Shown: piece after piece, positions 26,241 through 35,500 of the stretch
Layout of the letters: the number at the start of each line of letters is the position of its first letter
Position numbering within the stretch: the first letter of the stretch is position 1
Notes under the pieces: generated by a model
The model's input: only the letters and a program-made list of their open reading frames with translations
Databases searched by the model: none
Told to the model about the DNA's origin: nothing
Translations under genes and position numbers: made by a program
Source: Solenopsis invicta
Lineage: Eukaryota; Arthropoda; Insecta; Hymenoptera; Formicidae
Assembly: GCF_016802725.1 (NCBI RefSeq)
Contig: NC_052665.1
Coordinates: forward strand, 3,968,001 to 4,032,000
Direction of reading: 5' to 3'
Length of the DNA: 64,000 nucleotides

Positions 26241-27200
26241 TCGTAATACCACTAAACTACCGATCCGTTCGTTACGTTACGTGTCCCGTTACACAACGCA
26301 AATTGGCGCGAATGAGTCTCTAATGGCGGACGGATATCAGCGCGGGCAACTTCACACACCACCGCGGCGACGCTCTGAACGTAAGGGCACATCACGCACC
26401 GCCCGCGTCTTGAGTAACGAGCCATAAATGCGTCTCCGAAACAACTACGACGCTCCAGCGGTTGCGCGACGCCTCGTGTGTTTACATGTAACGTACGCTT
26501 ACGCTTGACCTAGCCCGGGCCGGCTACGCGGAAACGCTGGGCGCGCGCGTCGTCACTTGTACCGCGACCGCGGCAGGAAGCAGACAGCGGCGGACGACGC
26601 GATTCTAACTACGCATGATAATTATCAGTCTGCCGAATGCGACGTCCGATGATATAGCTGCCCCTTCATCGATTATTCGTTTCGGTAGATTGAAGCGAAT
26701 TAAATCTCACGCACGTTTCGACACACCTCCGGATACACGACTTGCCGCTTGCCGTCGACAAACAATATGACCAACTATGAAGATATTAAGACGAGACCCA
26801 ACCTCTTTAACATATTTTTGTTTGTCACCTTGCGCCTAGCGCCGCCACTAGCGCGATTGACTCCATTCGCGGCGGGTCGTGCGGCATCGAGCGAGGTGAG
26901 ACTGCGATCATTTTGTCGAGCTTTTCGCTCTTTTCACTCGTCGACGGAGAATCGCGGAGAATCGCGGGTACGTAACACGATTTCGAGTCGAAGGGCGTGC
27001 TCATTTAATAAGTACAGCCGACATTCGTCAGCAGAAAGAACGACAAGAATTCGGAGTTTGTTTATCGGAGGGATTCGCCGCGAGGGGCGGGGGCGGGAGG
27101 GGGAGGGATGCGAGATTTGTTCAACGATCTATCACGCGAATTATCACAAAAGGCGACCGTGCTTCGTAGACATCGCGTTCCGCGGACACTCGGCTAGTCG
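26240..27200. promoter_or_regulatory. CpG-rich promoter-like region, possibly bidirectional
   Basis: The sequence switches near 25,975 from AT-rich to CpG-rich and stays so to 28,085. Good donors leave it in both directions: plus strand at 28,086 and minus strand at 25,969. This is the arrangement expected of a shared promoter for two divergent transcripts. It includes a G-quadruplex motif at 27,084-27,107. The open frame at 26,749-27,219 (156 codons) crosses this region but has no recognisable domain and is Arg/Ser-rich, as chance frames in CpG-rich DNA usually are. Confidence 0.3.
27084..27107 (+). other. G-quadruplex motif, five G-runs
   Basis: Runs of GGGG, GGGGG, GGG, GGGGG and GGG are separated by single bases (C, C, A, A). 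Loops of one base give the most stable class of predicted quadruplex. It lies about 0.9 kb upstream of the candidate start codon, in the promoter-like region, on the coding strand. Confidence 0.6.
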
Positions 27201-28030
27201 TAGTTTACATTCGTGTTAGCCGTGACAGTAATCTCGCGAGAAGCAGTCTCACAATTAAACTCGCGTCTACTGCGTTTTCGCTAACGACGCTGGCGACGCT
27301 ACCCCAAGCGCGGAAAGTGTAGGAGGTGTAGTGATATTTCCGCGTTCGCGGAGTTGGTACCATTCTTGAGTTGGTAGCGGAGGAGTTGGCAGTGGAGGGG
27401 TTGGTAGCGTCGGTAGCGAATTGGCGCGCTTTTAGTGGCGCTTGGGTAATTAGTGATTTGTTTGTCGACAGCGGTTTTTCTCCGGTTTTTCTCGCCGAGA
27501 CGGCCACGCGAGAGACGAAGATGCGTACACTAAAGAACAACGCCGAGCTCATACGTGTGTGCACATTCGTGCCTGTGCGTACGTCCCCTCCGTTTGATCC
27601 TCGCTTAACATTTGGAGACGCAGATAACCCGCGAGACAGCCGCAGTTCTGGCGGATCGTACGTAAATCGTAACTTGCAATCGGTGTGATCTAACGATGCC
27701 TACGCATTGTCTCGTTGCGGCGTAACAGTATGTAACACGCGTAATTAACGCAAGCACCATGTACAGTGCCGTGAGATCGTCATATTTTCGGTGATCGGTG
27801 CGTACGCGATCGTAACCTAGCCCTCGCGAATGATCCGCCTTCGTGTGCGTGCGTGCGTGAGACAACGACCTAGCGTAACGAGTAAGAAGAAACGGTGGCG
27901 CAATCGTCATATTTTCGGTGATTAATGCGGGTGCGATCGTAACCTTGTCTTCGTGTTCGTGCCGTTCGTCGTTCGCGAATATTCCGTCTTCGTGTGTGTG
28001 TGTATGTTTGTGTGAGACTCAGCGGGACAG
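27200..28030 (+). promoter_or_regulatory. Probable 5' leader of the gene starting at 28,031
   Basis: This CpG-rich stretch leads directly into the candidate first coding exon with no intervening AT-rich DNA. It contains an upstream open frame of 105 codons (27,371-27,688, beginning MVAEELAVEGLVASVANWRA). That frame covers a short imperfect repeat of GTTGGTAGCGGAGGA-like units at about 27,368-27,420. A tandem duplication follows at 27,776-28,018. The transcription start cannot be placed; no TATA box at a convincing position was found. If the leader is this long and carries the upstream frame, translation of the main frame would be expected to be reduced or regulated. Confidence 0.35.
27776..28018 (+). 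repeat. Tandem duplication in the leader
   Basis: Two diverged copies lie in the same orientation: 27,776-27,863 and 27,903-28,018, separated by 39 bases. Both begin ATCGTCATATTTTCGGTGAT, with the first base differing. Both then carry GCGATCGTAACCT, a TCGCGAAT block and CTTCGTGTG, and both end in a GT-rich tail and GTGAGAC. The second copy is longer, through extra TTCGT-type units and a GT expansion. It ends 12 bases before the candidate ATG. Confidence 0.75.
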
Positions 28031-28085
28031 ATGAGAAGCAGCGGAGCCCCGGGGAGGCATCGTGTGACGGCGGAGCAACCTCCAG
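28031..28085 (+). CDS. Candidate first coding exon of an unnamed gene
   Basis: The ATG at 28,031 opens an 18-codon reading frame (MRSSGAPGRHRVTAEQPP) plus one extra base, followed directly by the splice donor CAG|GTGAGCG at 28,086. An in-frame TGA lies 18 bases upstream (28,013), so this is the first ATG in the frame. The base at -3 is C, so the start context is only moderate. The exon closes a CpG-rich stretch of about 1.8 kb, and AT-rich sequence begins immediately after the donor, as is typical of a first exon and first intron. The peptide is basic, shows no signal sequence or domain, and resembles no family I recognise. It leaves phase 1, which joins cleanly to the candidate exon at 30,678. 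The exon could instead be wholly non-coding leader with translation starting further downstream. Confidence 0.42.
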
Positions 28086-28173
28086 GTGAGCGATTTTTCT
28101 ATTTATCTATAATTACTTAAGTCATACATGCAATTAGTTGCCTATTCTCATTGCGGCCGCAATTCGCAAATCA

Positions 28174-28437
28174 CACAGAAAAAAATTATCAAATCTATAA
28201 TCATATTCTCATATACATAAACAAGAGTATAAAATCTTGAAAAATTTGGTAATTTTAAACAGACATTTGCTTAGACGAAAAAATTTGTTTTTTTACATAG
28301 AAAATGTTATTTGAGTGAGTTAAGCATTTTAAACAAGTTACGTATATATGTAAAATTATTAAATTCTTTCAAGATTTTGTACTCTTGCTTACATATGGAA
28401 ATATGATTGTTGTTTTAATACTAATTTTTTCCTACAT
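28174..28437. mobile_element. MITE with about 85-bp inverted repeats
   Basis: The left arm 28,174-28,258 and right arm 28,352-28,436 are inverted copies at roughly 75-80 percent identity by eye. The best core pairs ACAAGAGTATAAAATCTTGA with GCAAGAGTACAAAATCTTGA. Outer ends read CACACAGAAAAAAATT on the left and, complemented, AATGTAGGAAAAAATT on the right. This resembles the GAGAAAAAA-ended elements elsewhere in the window. There is no coding capacity, so it would be a non-autonomous DNA transposon relic. Confidence 0.75.
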
Positions 28438-29245
28438 TTTGTTGTGTAATGTAATGGACATACAATATATTTTTTAAAGGGTTATACACTTTCTCAAAGT
28501 TGACAAATTACTAATTTTTAGGAATATTTTTGGAAAGAATAATAAATAAATTTAATATCTATAACAAGGACAGGTTTTATTGATTATTAATGTGTAAAAA
28601 AATAATTTTTTTAAATTATGTTGACTTATTATTTAAATTGAATTTTATTGGATTTGTTCTTGGACCCACCACTCCAATCTAAACGTTTTAGAATTCTGTA
28701 AAAACAAACAACAATTAAAAAAATAATTACGAGCCTTTAGAATGATTGTGTTATTAAAGTCTGACGCACTAAATTTCAAAATTTTCTAAAAATCGAAAGC
28801 ATTTTAAAATAAAATTCGATTTTATCGATAAATCGACTTTTAAATATTCATAAAATTGTCACAAGAACAAAATTTAAAAAATGGCTCGACAAAGAAAATT
28901 GCATTTTAGGTTTCACACAAGTGAAAACTTGTTTTATCAAAAAAGAAAATTAAAAATTTTTAACGTTATCGTGCTAAGACTTAAAAACAACATAGTTACG
29001 AGAAAAATGTACTTAAAGTTTGACAAAGAAAATTCATGTAAATAATTGTGTTTTTGAACAATTTTTGCACATTTTTTCCATATTCTACACACTATCAAAA
29101 ATGATTCAAGAAAAAACATTTACTTTTTTGAAAATTGTGGAAATATGTATCCCCTTAAGACAAGATGTGTACCAGAATTGAATGTTTACGTGTAAAATAT
29201 AAATAATCTACATTACGTGCATGGAATGTAAATTATGTCAACTAT

Positions 29246-29253
29246 GTTTTATG
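29246..29253. repeat. Target-site duplication, left copy (GTTTTATG)
   Basis: Eight bases identical to 29,650-29,657, immediately outside the 396-bp element's inverted terminal repeats. Confidence 0.8.
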
Positions 29254-29649
29254 CGAGGGGAAATTCACAGCCGGCATTGGTGTACAAAATTTCGGCAGTG
29301 GACTGCCGAAAAAAGTAAGCAGTGACCTATAATATTGACGGCATTGTCGTCAGTGGTTGGGGAGTGGTGAGCTCACTTCAGAGTCGATCATGGGGTTGAG
29401 CACAAAAATTTTTGAATACTTCGGGAAAGCTTTAGAATTCTTGTGCAGGCATTGGCGTATGATAATGGGCACGCGGTAGTGTTCATAATTGCATGGCATT
29501 GCCTTAATTTTAATATAGGATTGACGGCATTGTAGGCATTGACTAACAATAAGCATTGTCGGCAGTGTACAAAAATGTCGGCAGTGTTTTACAGCAATGC
29601 CAAAAATCGGCATTGGTGTACAAAATTTTGGGTTGTGAATTCCCCCTCG
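29254..29649. mobile_element. Non-autonomous hAT-like element, 396 bp
   Basis: The element is flanked by a perfect 8-bp direct repeat, GTTTTATG, at 29,246-29,253 and 29,650-29,657. Its ends are 19-bp inverted repeats with two mismatches: CGAGGGGAAATTCACAGCC on the left, and CGAGGGGGAATTCACAACC as the complement of the right. Eight-base target duplications are characteristic of the hAT superfamily, although P and Merlin elements can also give them. The interior repeats GGCATTG or GGCAGTG about a dozen times in direct orientation, with GGCATTGGTGTACAAAATTT-like blocks near both ends. It has no transposase; short open frames inside (for example minus 29,350-29,613) merely translate the repeats. 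Confidence 0.85.
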
Positions 29650-29657
29650 GTTTTATG
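29650..29657. repeat. Target-site duplication, right copy (GTTTTATG)
   Basis: Eight bases identical to 29,246-29,253, immediately after the right terminal repeat. Its perfect match argues that the insertion is not ancient, or at least that both flanks have escaped mutation. Confidence 0.8.
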
Positions 29658-30013
29658 TACCATCTCTGCAAACAATAATCCAAAGATGATAGAAGATTCA
29701 GATTGTATTTTAAAAAGTAAAAACTACATTCCGTTTTTTTAAATATTATGAGTTTTTGTTTTTTTTTTTTTTTTTAATTATGTATGTTTTATCAATACTG
29801 AAGTCAAATATTAACAATCGATTAACAATCTTATAACTTAATTACTTTTTTCTGTGTTGTGTTATCTAATTTAACTTATAGTAAGTTACATAACTTGTAT
29901 TATTGTTTACGTGAAAAAAACTACATGCAAACATAATGTAAATGATATATAAATAATCTCTGTAGACATAATCTTGAAATTTATAGTACGTACTCGGGTA
30001 CGTACCTGATATA

Positions 30014-30266
30014 CAGACTGAGAAAAAAATACTTAATTTATTTGTGAAATATAAATTTATTTCATTGAAATAAATATTTAAATATGACGAAATAAAATTT
30101 TATTTCTAACACATAAATCAATTAATAAGAAGAATGAAATGTGCTTTACAGAAATAAGATATATTTCACAGAAATATATGTTTTGTCATCACAATCAAAT
30201 TTGTTTAAAACTAATAAATGTTACAAGTAACATTTGCTTCTAAATGTTCTGACTTTTTTTTCTCAG
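30014..30266 (+). mobile_element. GAGAAAAAA-ended MITE, tandem copy 1
   Basis: The ends are CAGACTGAGAAAAAAA on the left and, complemented, CTGAGAAAAAAAAGTC on the right, with TA dinucleotides immediately outside (30,012-30,013 and 30,267-30,268). Copy 2 follows directly in the same orientation and shares blocks such as ATATAAATTTATTTCA, GAAATAAA and CATTTGCTTCTAAAT. It is AT-rich with no coding frame. A TA target would fit Tc1/mariner-type elements, but the superfamily is not established. Confidence 0.7.
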
Positions 30267-30268
30267 TA

Positions 30269-30432
30269 CACTGAGAAAAAAACTACTTAAAAATTTATGT
30301 GTGGGATATAAATTTATTTCACTGAAATAAACATATGTTCTGCCATCACAATTTTCTTTTTATAACCAATATATATCGAAGAAAATTTCACAACTAATAT
30401 TTGCTTCTGAATATTTTAACTTTTTTTTAATG
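30269..30432 (+). mobile_element. GAGAAAAAA-ended MITE, tandem copy 2 (internally shortened)
   Basis: It begins CACTGAGAAAAAAACTACTT and ends ...CTTTTTTTTAATG followed by TA. It aligns with copy 1 over both ends but is about 90 bp shorter, consistent with an internal deletion. The right end has lost the CTCAG seen in copy 1. It ends about 245 bases upstream of the candidate exon at 30,678. Confidence 0.65.
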
Positions 30433-30677
30433 TAATTTCGCTGAATTCACATACTGAAAATTGAATTCGACGAAATTGCAATGTTTCAATTTTTGTTTAA
30501 AAATGCTTTGAATATTTGATCTCTTTCAAACTTTGATCAATTTTTATAAATTTTATGTTTTATGAATGTTTAAATTTTAAAATATTGTTTAAAATATAAT
30601 TAATTTATAATTTTATTAATATTATATTTTTGAGATATTTTAGGCGCTGCTACAATAAATATCTATTTATTTTACAG

Positions 30678-30720
30678 ATCAACATTTATACTGCAACTCC
30701 GCTGCTGCGCTTCATGTTCG
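30678..30720 (+). CDS. Candidate second coding exon (43 nt)
   Basis: A T-rich tract ending in TTTACAG precedes the exon and a consensus donor, CG|GTGAGTG, follows it at 30,721. The segment is distinctly more GC-rich than the AT-rich DNA on both sides. Joined to the exon at 28,031-28,085 it completes a GAT codon and reads DQHLYCNSAAALHV plus CG of an arginine codon, leaving phase 2. All three frames happen to be open over these 43 bases, so frame agreement is weak evidence. The support is the paired splice signals and the composition step. The product is unknown. An ATG near the exon end (CTTCATGTTCG) is an alternative start if the upstream exon is untranslated. Confidence 0.42.
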
Positions 30721-32344
30721 GTGAGTGTTAAATTACTTTTTATTTTAATTTGAAATTTTTCGTACATTAATATTTTAAATACAGAATATTAAAATCAGAC
30801 TTAACATAGATGTTTGAATTATCAATGGAAGAGAAAGGAATATAAGGGGGGGAGGGCAAAAAAATGTTGAGTGTCATTGGTAAATATGACAGTGGGAAAA
30901 AAAACAGCCCCAGACAATGTACGAGATCTGTGGTTGAGCTACTCGCCGAATTTTAAGTACCCTCGTGCCGGACTTGTCGCGTCGAGCTTTAAATGCGGTT
31001 GAACATTCCATAAAACATGGCACTCGTCATGGTTAGAGCATGCTCTAAAATCTCTATGCAGTCGGAATATTCTACTGTCAGAGTCACAGGATTATTTATG
31101 CGAAACCTCTTCGCCCGATGGTCGTTTTCTCGCTATTTATTGGTGCTCGAGAATGTTGGTGCACCAAGTTCAGAATTGATTCCGACTGCATCGAATAGCT
31201 TCTTAACTCGGTATATAGTTAAGTAAAGAAAACGTTAGTAACGCGTAATAATCTCCTATTTGTTAAATAATGCATATTGAAATTTATAATAAGAACATAG
31301 TAAAAAGTTAATTGACACGAATTCGATTATCATTAACATGAGAAAGATAAATAGTCAGACAGCAAAAGTAGTCGAGTGAAATATTTTTTCATTTAAAAAA
31401 ATTGTGCACGTGAAATCTACATAAAAGTCACAAGGCTGACTTTTTAAATCAGCGCAGCGTCAAAGTAGTTTCAAAGTAATTTTGAGCTTTTTATCACTGT
31501 TAGAGAATGCAAAATTGCTTTCAGTATATTACGAAAAGATTGCCGCGTGTCAGCTGCCTGCAGTTCATGCGATAAAAGTTTCGTTTCGAAATTCCCTCTG
31601 TGTGTTTTTGGGGAAGCTGGTATTGCGCGCATCAATATTTCAGATAGAGGTGCTACTCGTTGCGCTCGGAATTCTCACGTCCGACACGTCGGTGAAACGA
31701 AACCGGCGACGCTAATTAATTCAACCGCCAAATGAATTCAAATCGAAATGATGGGCACTCCTGTTTGCGCTGACGATCCGTCCGGTGACAAGAATGTTTT
31801 AATTACGCGCGCTGCACCACGGCTGGCACACAGGCCGAGTCCAGGTTAATGCGGTAATTCACATGCACTTTGACTGTATTCGGCAAACATCGAGCCAAAC
31901 TCGACAAGCTGGCTTCGATGTCACAGACCACCCATCCTTCCGTACGTTGGCTTGTATATATCGCGCGTTTCCCCAACCTGAAATATTCGATACTCCGCTG
32001 CACGTTTACAAGCTCGATTTCGGCGGAAAAATACACTTTGCTCCGCGCGTTCTCAGAGGGCGAAATATTGATGAAATCTCAATGCCGTATTTCGACAATG
32101 AAAAATGATAAGCATACGGGGGAAAAATTTTTGCAATAGTTTCGGTTCGAAATCTTTAGATTAGGATTCATTCATCAATCATCGAATTTACGGCGAAACT
32201 TGGCCATCGCACGAAATTAATTATCGATGTGTCAGTCGAAAACTTGAATAGATTTTACGAGTTATTTTTGCATCATGTGATATTTATCAAATTAATCACG
32301 CGGTAGATTTTTTTATTTACCCTTTAAGATATCATTAATCCATA

Positions 32345-32576
32345 TCCGATTGAGAAAAAAATTTGTTAAATAAATATTTAATCGAACGTTTTTAATTAAA
32401 TAACGAATTGGTTTAGTTAATTCTTGATTAAAAATCAATGCTTGGTATGAATAAAATATCTTTTTTTGTGCAATTAAATAATTGTTGATTCAAGCGAATA
32501 TTTGAATATATCATATTAAATTTAATTTTGGTTTTTTGGATTAAATTTGGTTTTGTAACAAATGTTTTTCTCCATG
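32345..32576. mobile_element. GAGAAAAAA-ended MITE, 232 bp
   Basis: The left end TCCGATTGAGAAAAAAATTT and the complemented right end CATGGAGAAAAACATTTGTT pair over about 20 bases, and TA lies just outside each end (32,343-32,344 and 32,577-32,578). The interior is AT-rich and unlike the interiors of the other elements with this terminus. Confidence 0.6.
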
Positions 32577-35500
32577 TATTCAGAAGTTTCTTGTAAAGAT
32601 AATTAAATTATATTACGTTCTATTTTTTTCAAAATAAAGTACAAGCGTTTGTTTTAAAAACTTGAAAGTATGCTCAAGAATTTTCAGAGACTCTTTTCAT
32701 CGCTTTAAATAATCAAAATTGAGAGATCTATGATGTGGTGCCAAGAAGATATCTTTTTTCACATGGTACTTTAAGAGTTGTTAAAAGATTTGTTTTACAT
32801 ATGATGAGACATTTTCCTCAAAACATAATATTCGATCAAATATCAGTGATACGACGATGAAATCATTTTTCTCGATAGATTCGGATGCAGCGATGCATTC
32901 TCTAGTAAAGTAACCGGTCGTCACATACTTTCAGTTTCCGCGTCTGCCGCGTCCAACAGCCCTGCTGCTCTTTTCGGTTTAGTCGTGTTTCATTACTCCT
33001 CATTAGTCTTCCCGCGGTACTTCGTTCTCTTTCGTGTTGCACGCGGTCGCGCGGAAAAGCTCGCCTTGGCTTTGCAAGGGCAAAACATGGCGGGCACTTC
33101 AGCGGCACTTTAGTGGTGCGACTGAAGGCCCGGTCTTTCACACTTCCGAAATCAGTCGGTAGACCAGGCGTCGGCAAATAAACGCCTGTGAGTGGCGGGG
33201 ACAAATTATGTTTGTCCAGCATTTAACGTTTTGCTAACACACGCGCGGCGCCGAGTCAACCGGTACCGTTCGATTTTGTCGACGGGTGACATTGTGTAAC
33301 GAGCCTTTGTCCGCTAAATGCACGTGATGATTGTCGCTTGACAGTTCATTATTTTGATATTGTGCAGTTTTTTGCTTGTCACGGAGAAAGAGAGAGAGTA
33401 ACGGTTAACATATTTAGATAATATCGAAGGTTGTACCGATGCAAAATTGTAGACTGCAGGCAGCATAACGTAACAATGAAATATATTATTTTTTCATAAA
33501 TACACATTCTTTCAAATTAAATTTTATCTCATTGCAGCTGATATTACGCTAAAAAAATATATTGAGTTTATCTTTCAACCGATTAATATTAATAATTAGT
33601 TTTGGCTTTCACGGAGAATATTATAATACTAAAGATAAGCATACCTATATTTAGATTTGAAACACAAATGTAACTATAGATTTGGATGTCGGGAAAAACA
33701 AAACGAAAAGGCGCGTGTAACAAGTCACCCTGGGGAAAAATATATGTTTGCTCCCATCGCAAACTGTTGCTGCCGCTTTTGCTTGTACAAATGCAAATGT
33801 CACGTTCAGACCACGGCTCATCTCAAACAGTATAACTGAGAGGACACTCCATTATGTTGGCAGGATTTTGCAAAGAGAATACAAAGCGTACCACTGCTTT
33901 TATTGCTTCAAGGAAAGCACTTGAAAGAGGGTTGTGGATAATCATTTCAATGCTTTTAAATGTATTCACATGCGTTTTGATATTCAAACTATTACAGAAA
34001 TCTTATACGCTACTTTACTCGAAAATTAATTTTTGATATTTTTGATACTTGTTATATTATTGATAATTAAAAAAGATTGCTAGAAAATATTAACAATATT
34101 GTAATTCAATTGAGCATATTTGCACATAAATAAATCATCGTAATTACATGGAAATTTGTGAAATTAATCGAATGACTTTGATTCGATTTGTAAACTATTA
34201 TAACTACTTTTGACCGAATGTATCTAAGCAAATGCATCAGCAGAAAATGCAATAGCACGTGACGTAAGAAGTATACAATGCGACATTGTCAGATGCAAGG
34301 AACTTCCGGTTGTCTTGTTTACTAAAGAATCTAACGCGTTTGTGCATATATCCTTGTCATATACTGGCTTAGAAGAACAAGAAAGCATATATAAATCTAC
34401 GTTAACTTATTTAACATGTGTGAGAGAGTGTTTTGATATTTTGCATTATGACGTTTGTGTGTATGTAGATCAAATATATCGCTTCTTGATTTAAATATAT
34501 ATGTGTTGGACAATTTAGTTTACAGAACAGGAAATATTAGAAACATTTTATAGAGGAGAAAAAAACAAAAAGATATGTTTCAAACTAATACTATAATAAA
34601 TTACAGTTTAATTTTGTATAAAAATAATTTAATATCTCTTCTAATACATTTTTAAAATTTTATTTGCAGTTTTTTACAGCCAAACAATATTTGATACATT
34701 TTTTATTTTATTGTGATGTTTATCTCTTTTTTTATTTTTATTGATATTTTTAATATGATTTATACGTACATAATTTACATGTATTTTATGATTTACGTTA
34801 GTATTTTGATTTATTTTATTGTTAAATATTAATTAAATAGTAATACATTGCAATATTAAATTTGATCATGATATTTGTTTTTATTTCTTTGTACATTTGT
34901 CAGTTTTAATATCGTTAACATTTCAGACAATATCAAACTCAGAGAATTATTGACAGCTTGATTCTTAAATTTCTAATTTAATTATCGATATATAATTATT
35001 GTTTTAAGAGCATATTGTAAAAAGTGTACGAAAGATACACCTAATTATAGATATACGTCAAGGAAAGCGTGCAGTTGATAAAAACGTTACTTTAACTTTT
35101 GATGCCGTCGCGGAGTCAGCGTGTTAAAGGTATTGTCATATAAACAGGCCACGCGTAAAAACCGCTTGTATTCAGCAGACTCAACATTTCCTCCCTTCTT
35201 TCTCTCCATCTTTTTCTCTCCACATCTCTGTCTATCGTTCGCTTAGCTTTTCTTCTTCTCCGTTATAGAGAGATCCGCGGTCTTTATAGACAGCTGCACT
35301 CACCTCGAGGCAGGGCAGGGGTTAAGTAAACACTCTTTACAATCTCACCCCCACAGCGCACTTCAGTCCCGTCCCTTTTTCTATGCCGGCACCATCTCTA
35401 TCCGCGTCCCTCTCGATCCTTTAGCCGCTTCTCTTTCGTTCACTCTCGCGGTCGTTACGGAACGCTGAAAGTTGACGCGACCCTCTCATTAACCACCATA

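Larger units (their letters stand above)
28086..30677 (+). other. Candidate intron 1, rich in MITEs
   Basis: Bounded by GTGAGCG and TTTACAG, this is 2.6 kb of AT-rich DNA. It holds four elements: 28,174-28,437, 29,254-29,649, 30,014-30,266 and 30,269-30,432. Together they make up about 40 percent of its length. Other contents are a T17 tract (29,759-29,775) and a small perfect hairpin with GTACGTA arms near 29,985-30,005. No coding signal was seen inside it. Confidence 0.4.

Noticed and set aside
26749..27219. 156-codon plus-strand frame in the promoter-like region
   Set aside because: No recognisable domain, Arg/Ser-rich, and it crosses the G-quadruplex tract. More likely upstream non-coding sequence.
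29350..29613. 87-codon minus-strand frame rich in Cys/Gln repeats
   Set aside because: Lies wholly inside the hAT-like element and translates its GGCATTG/GGCAGTG repeats.
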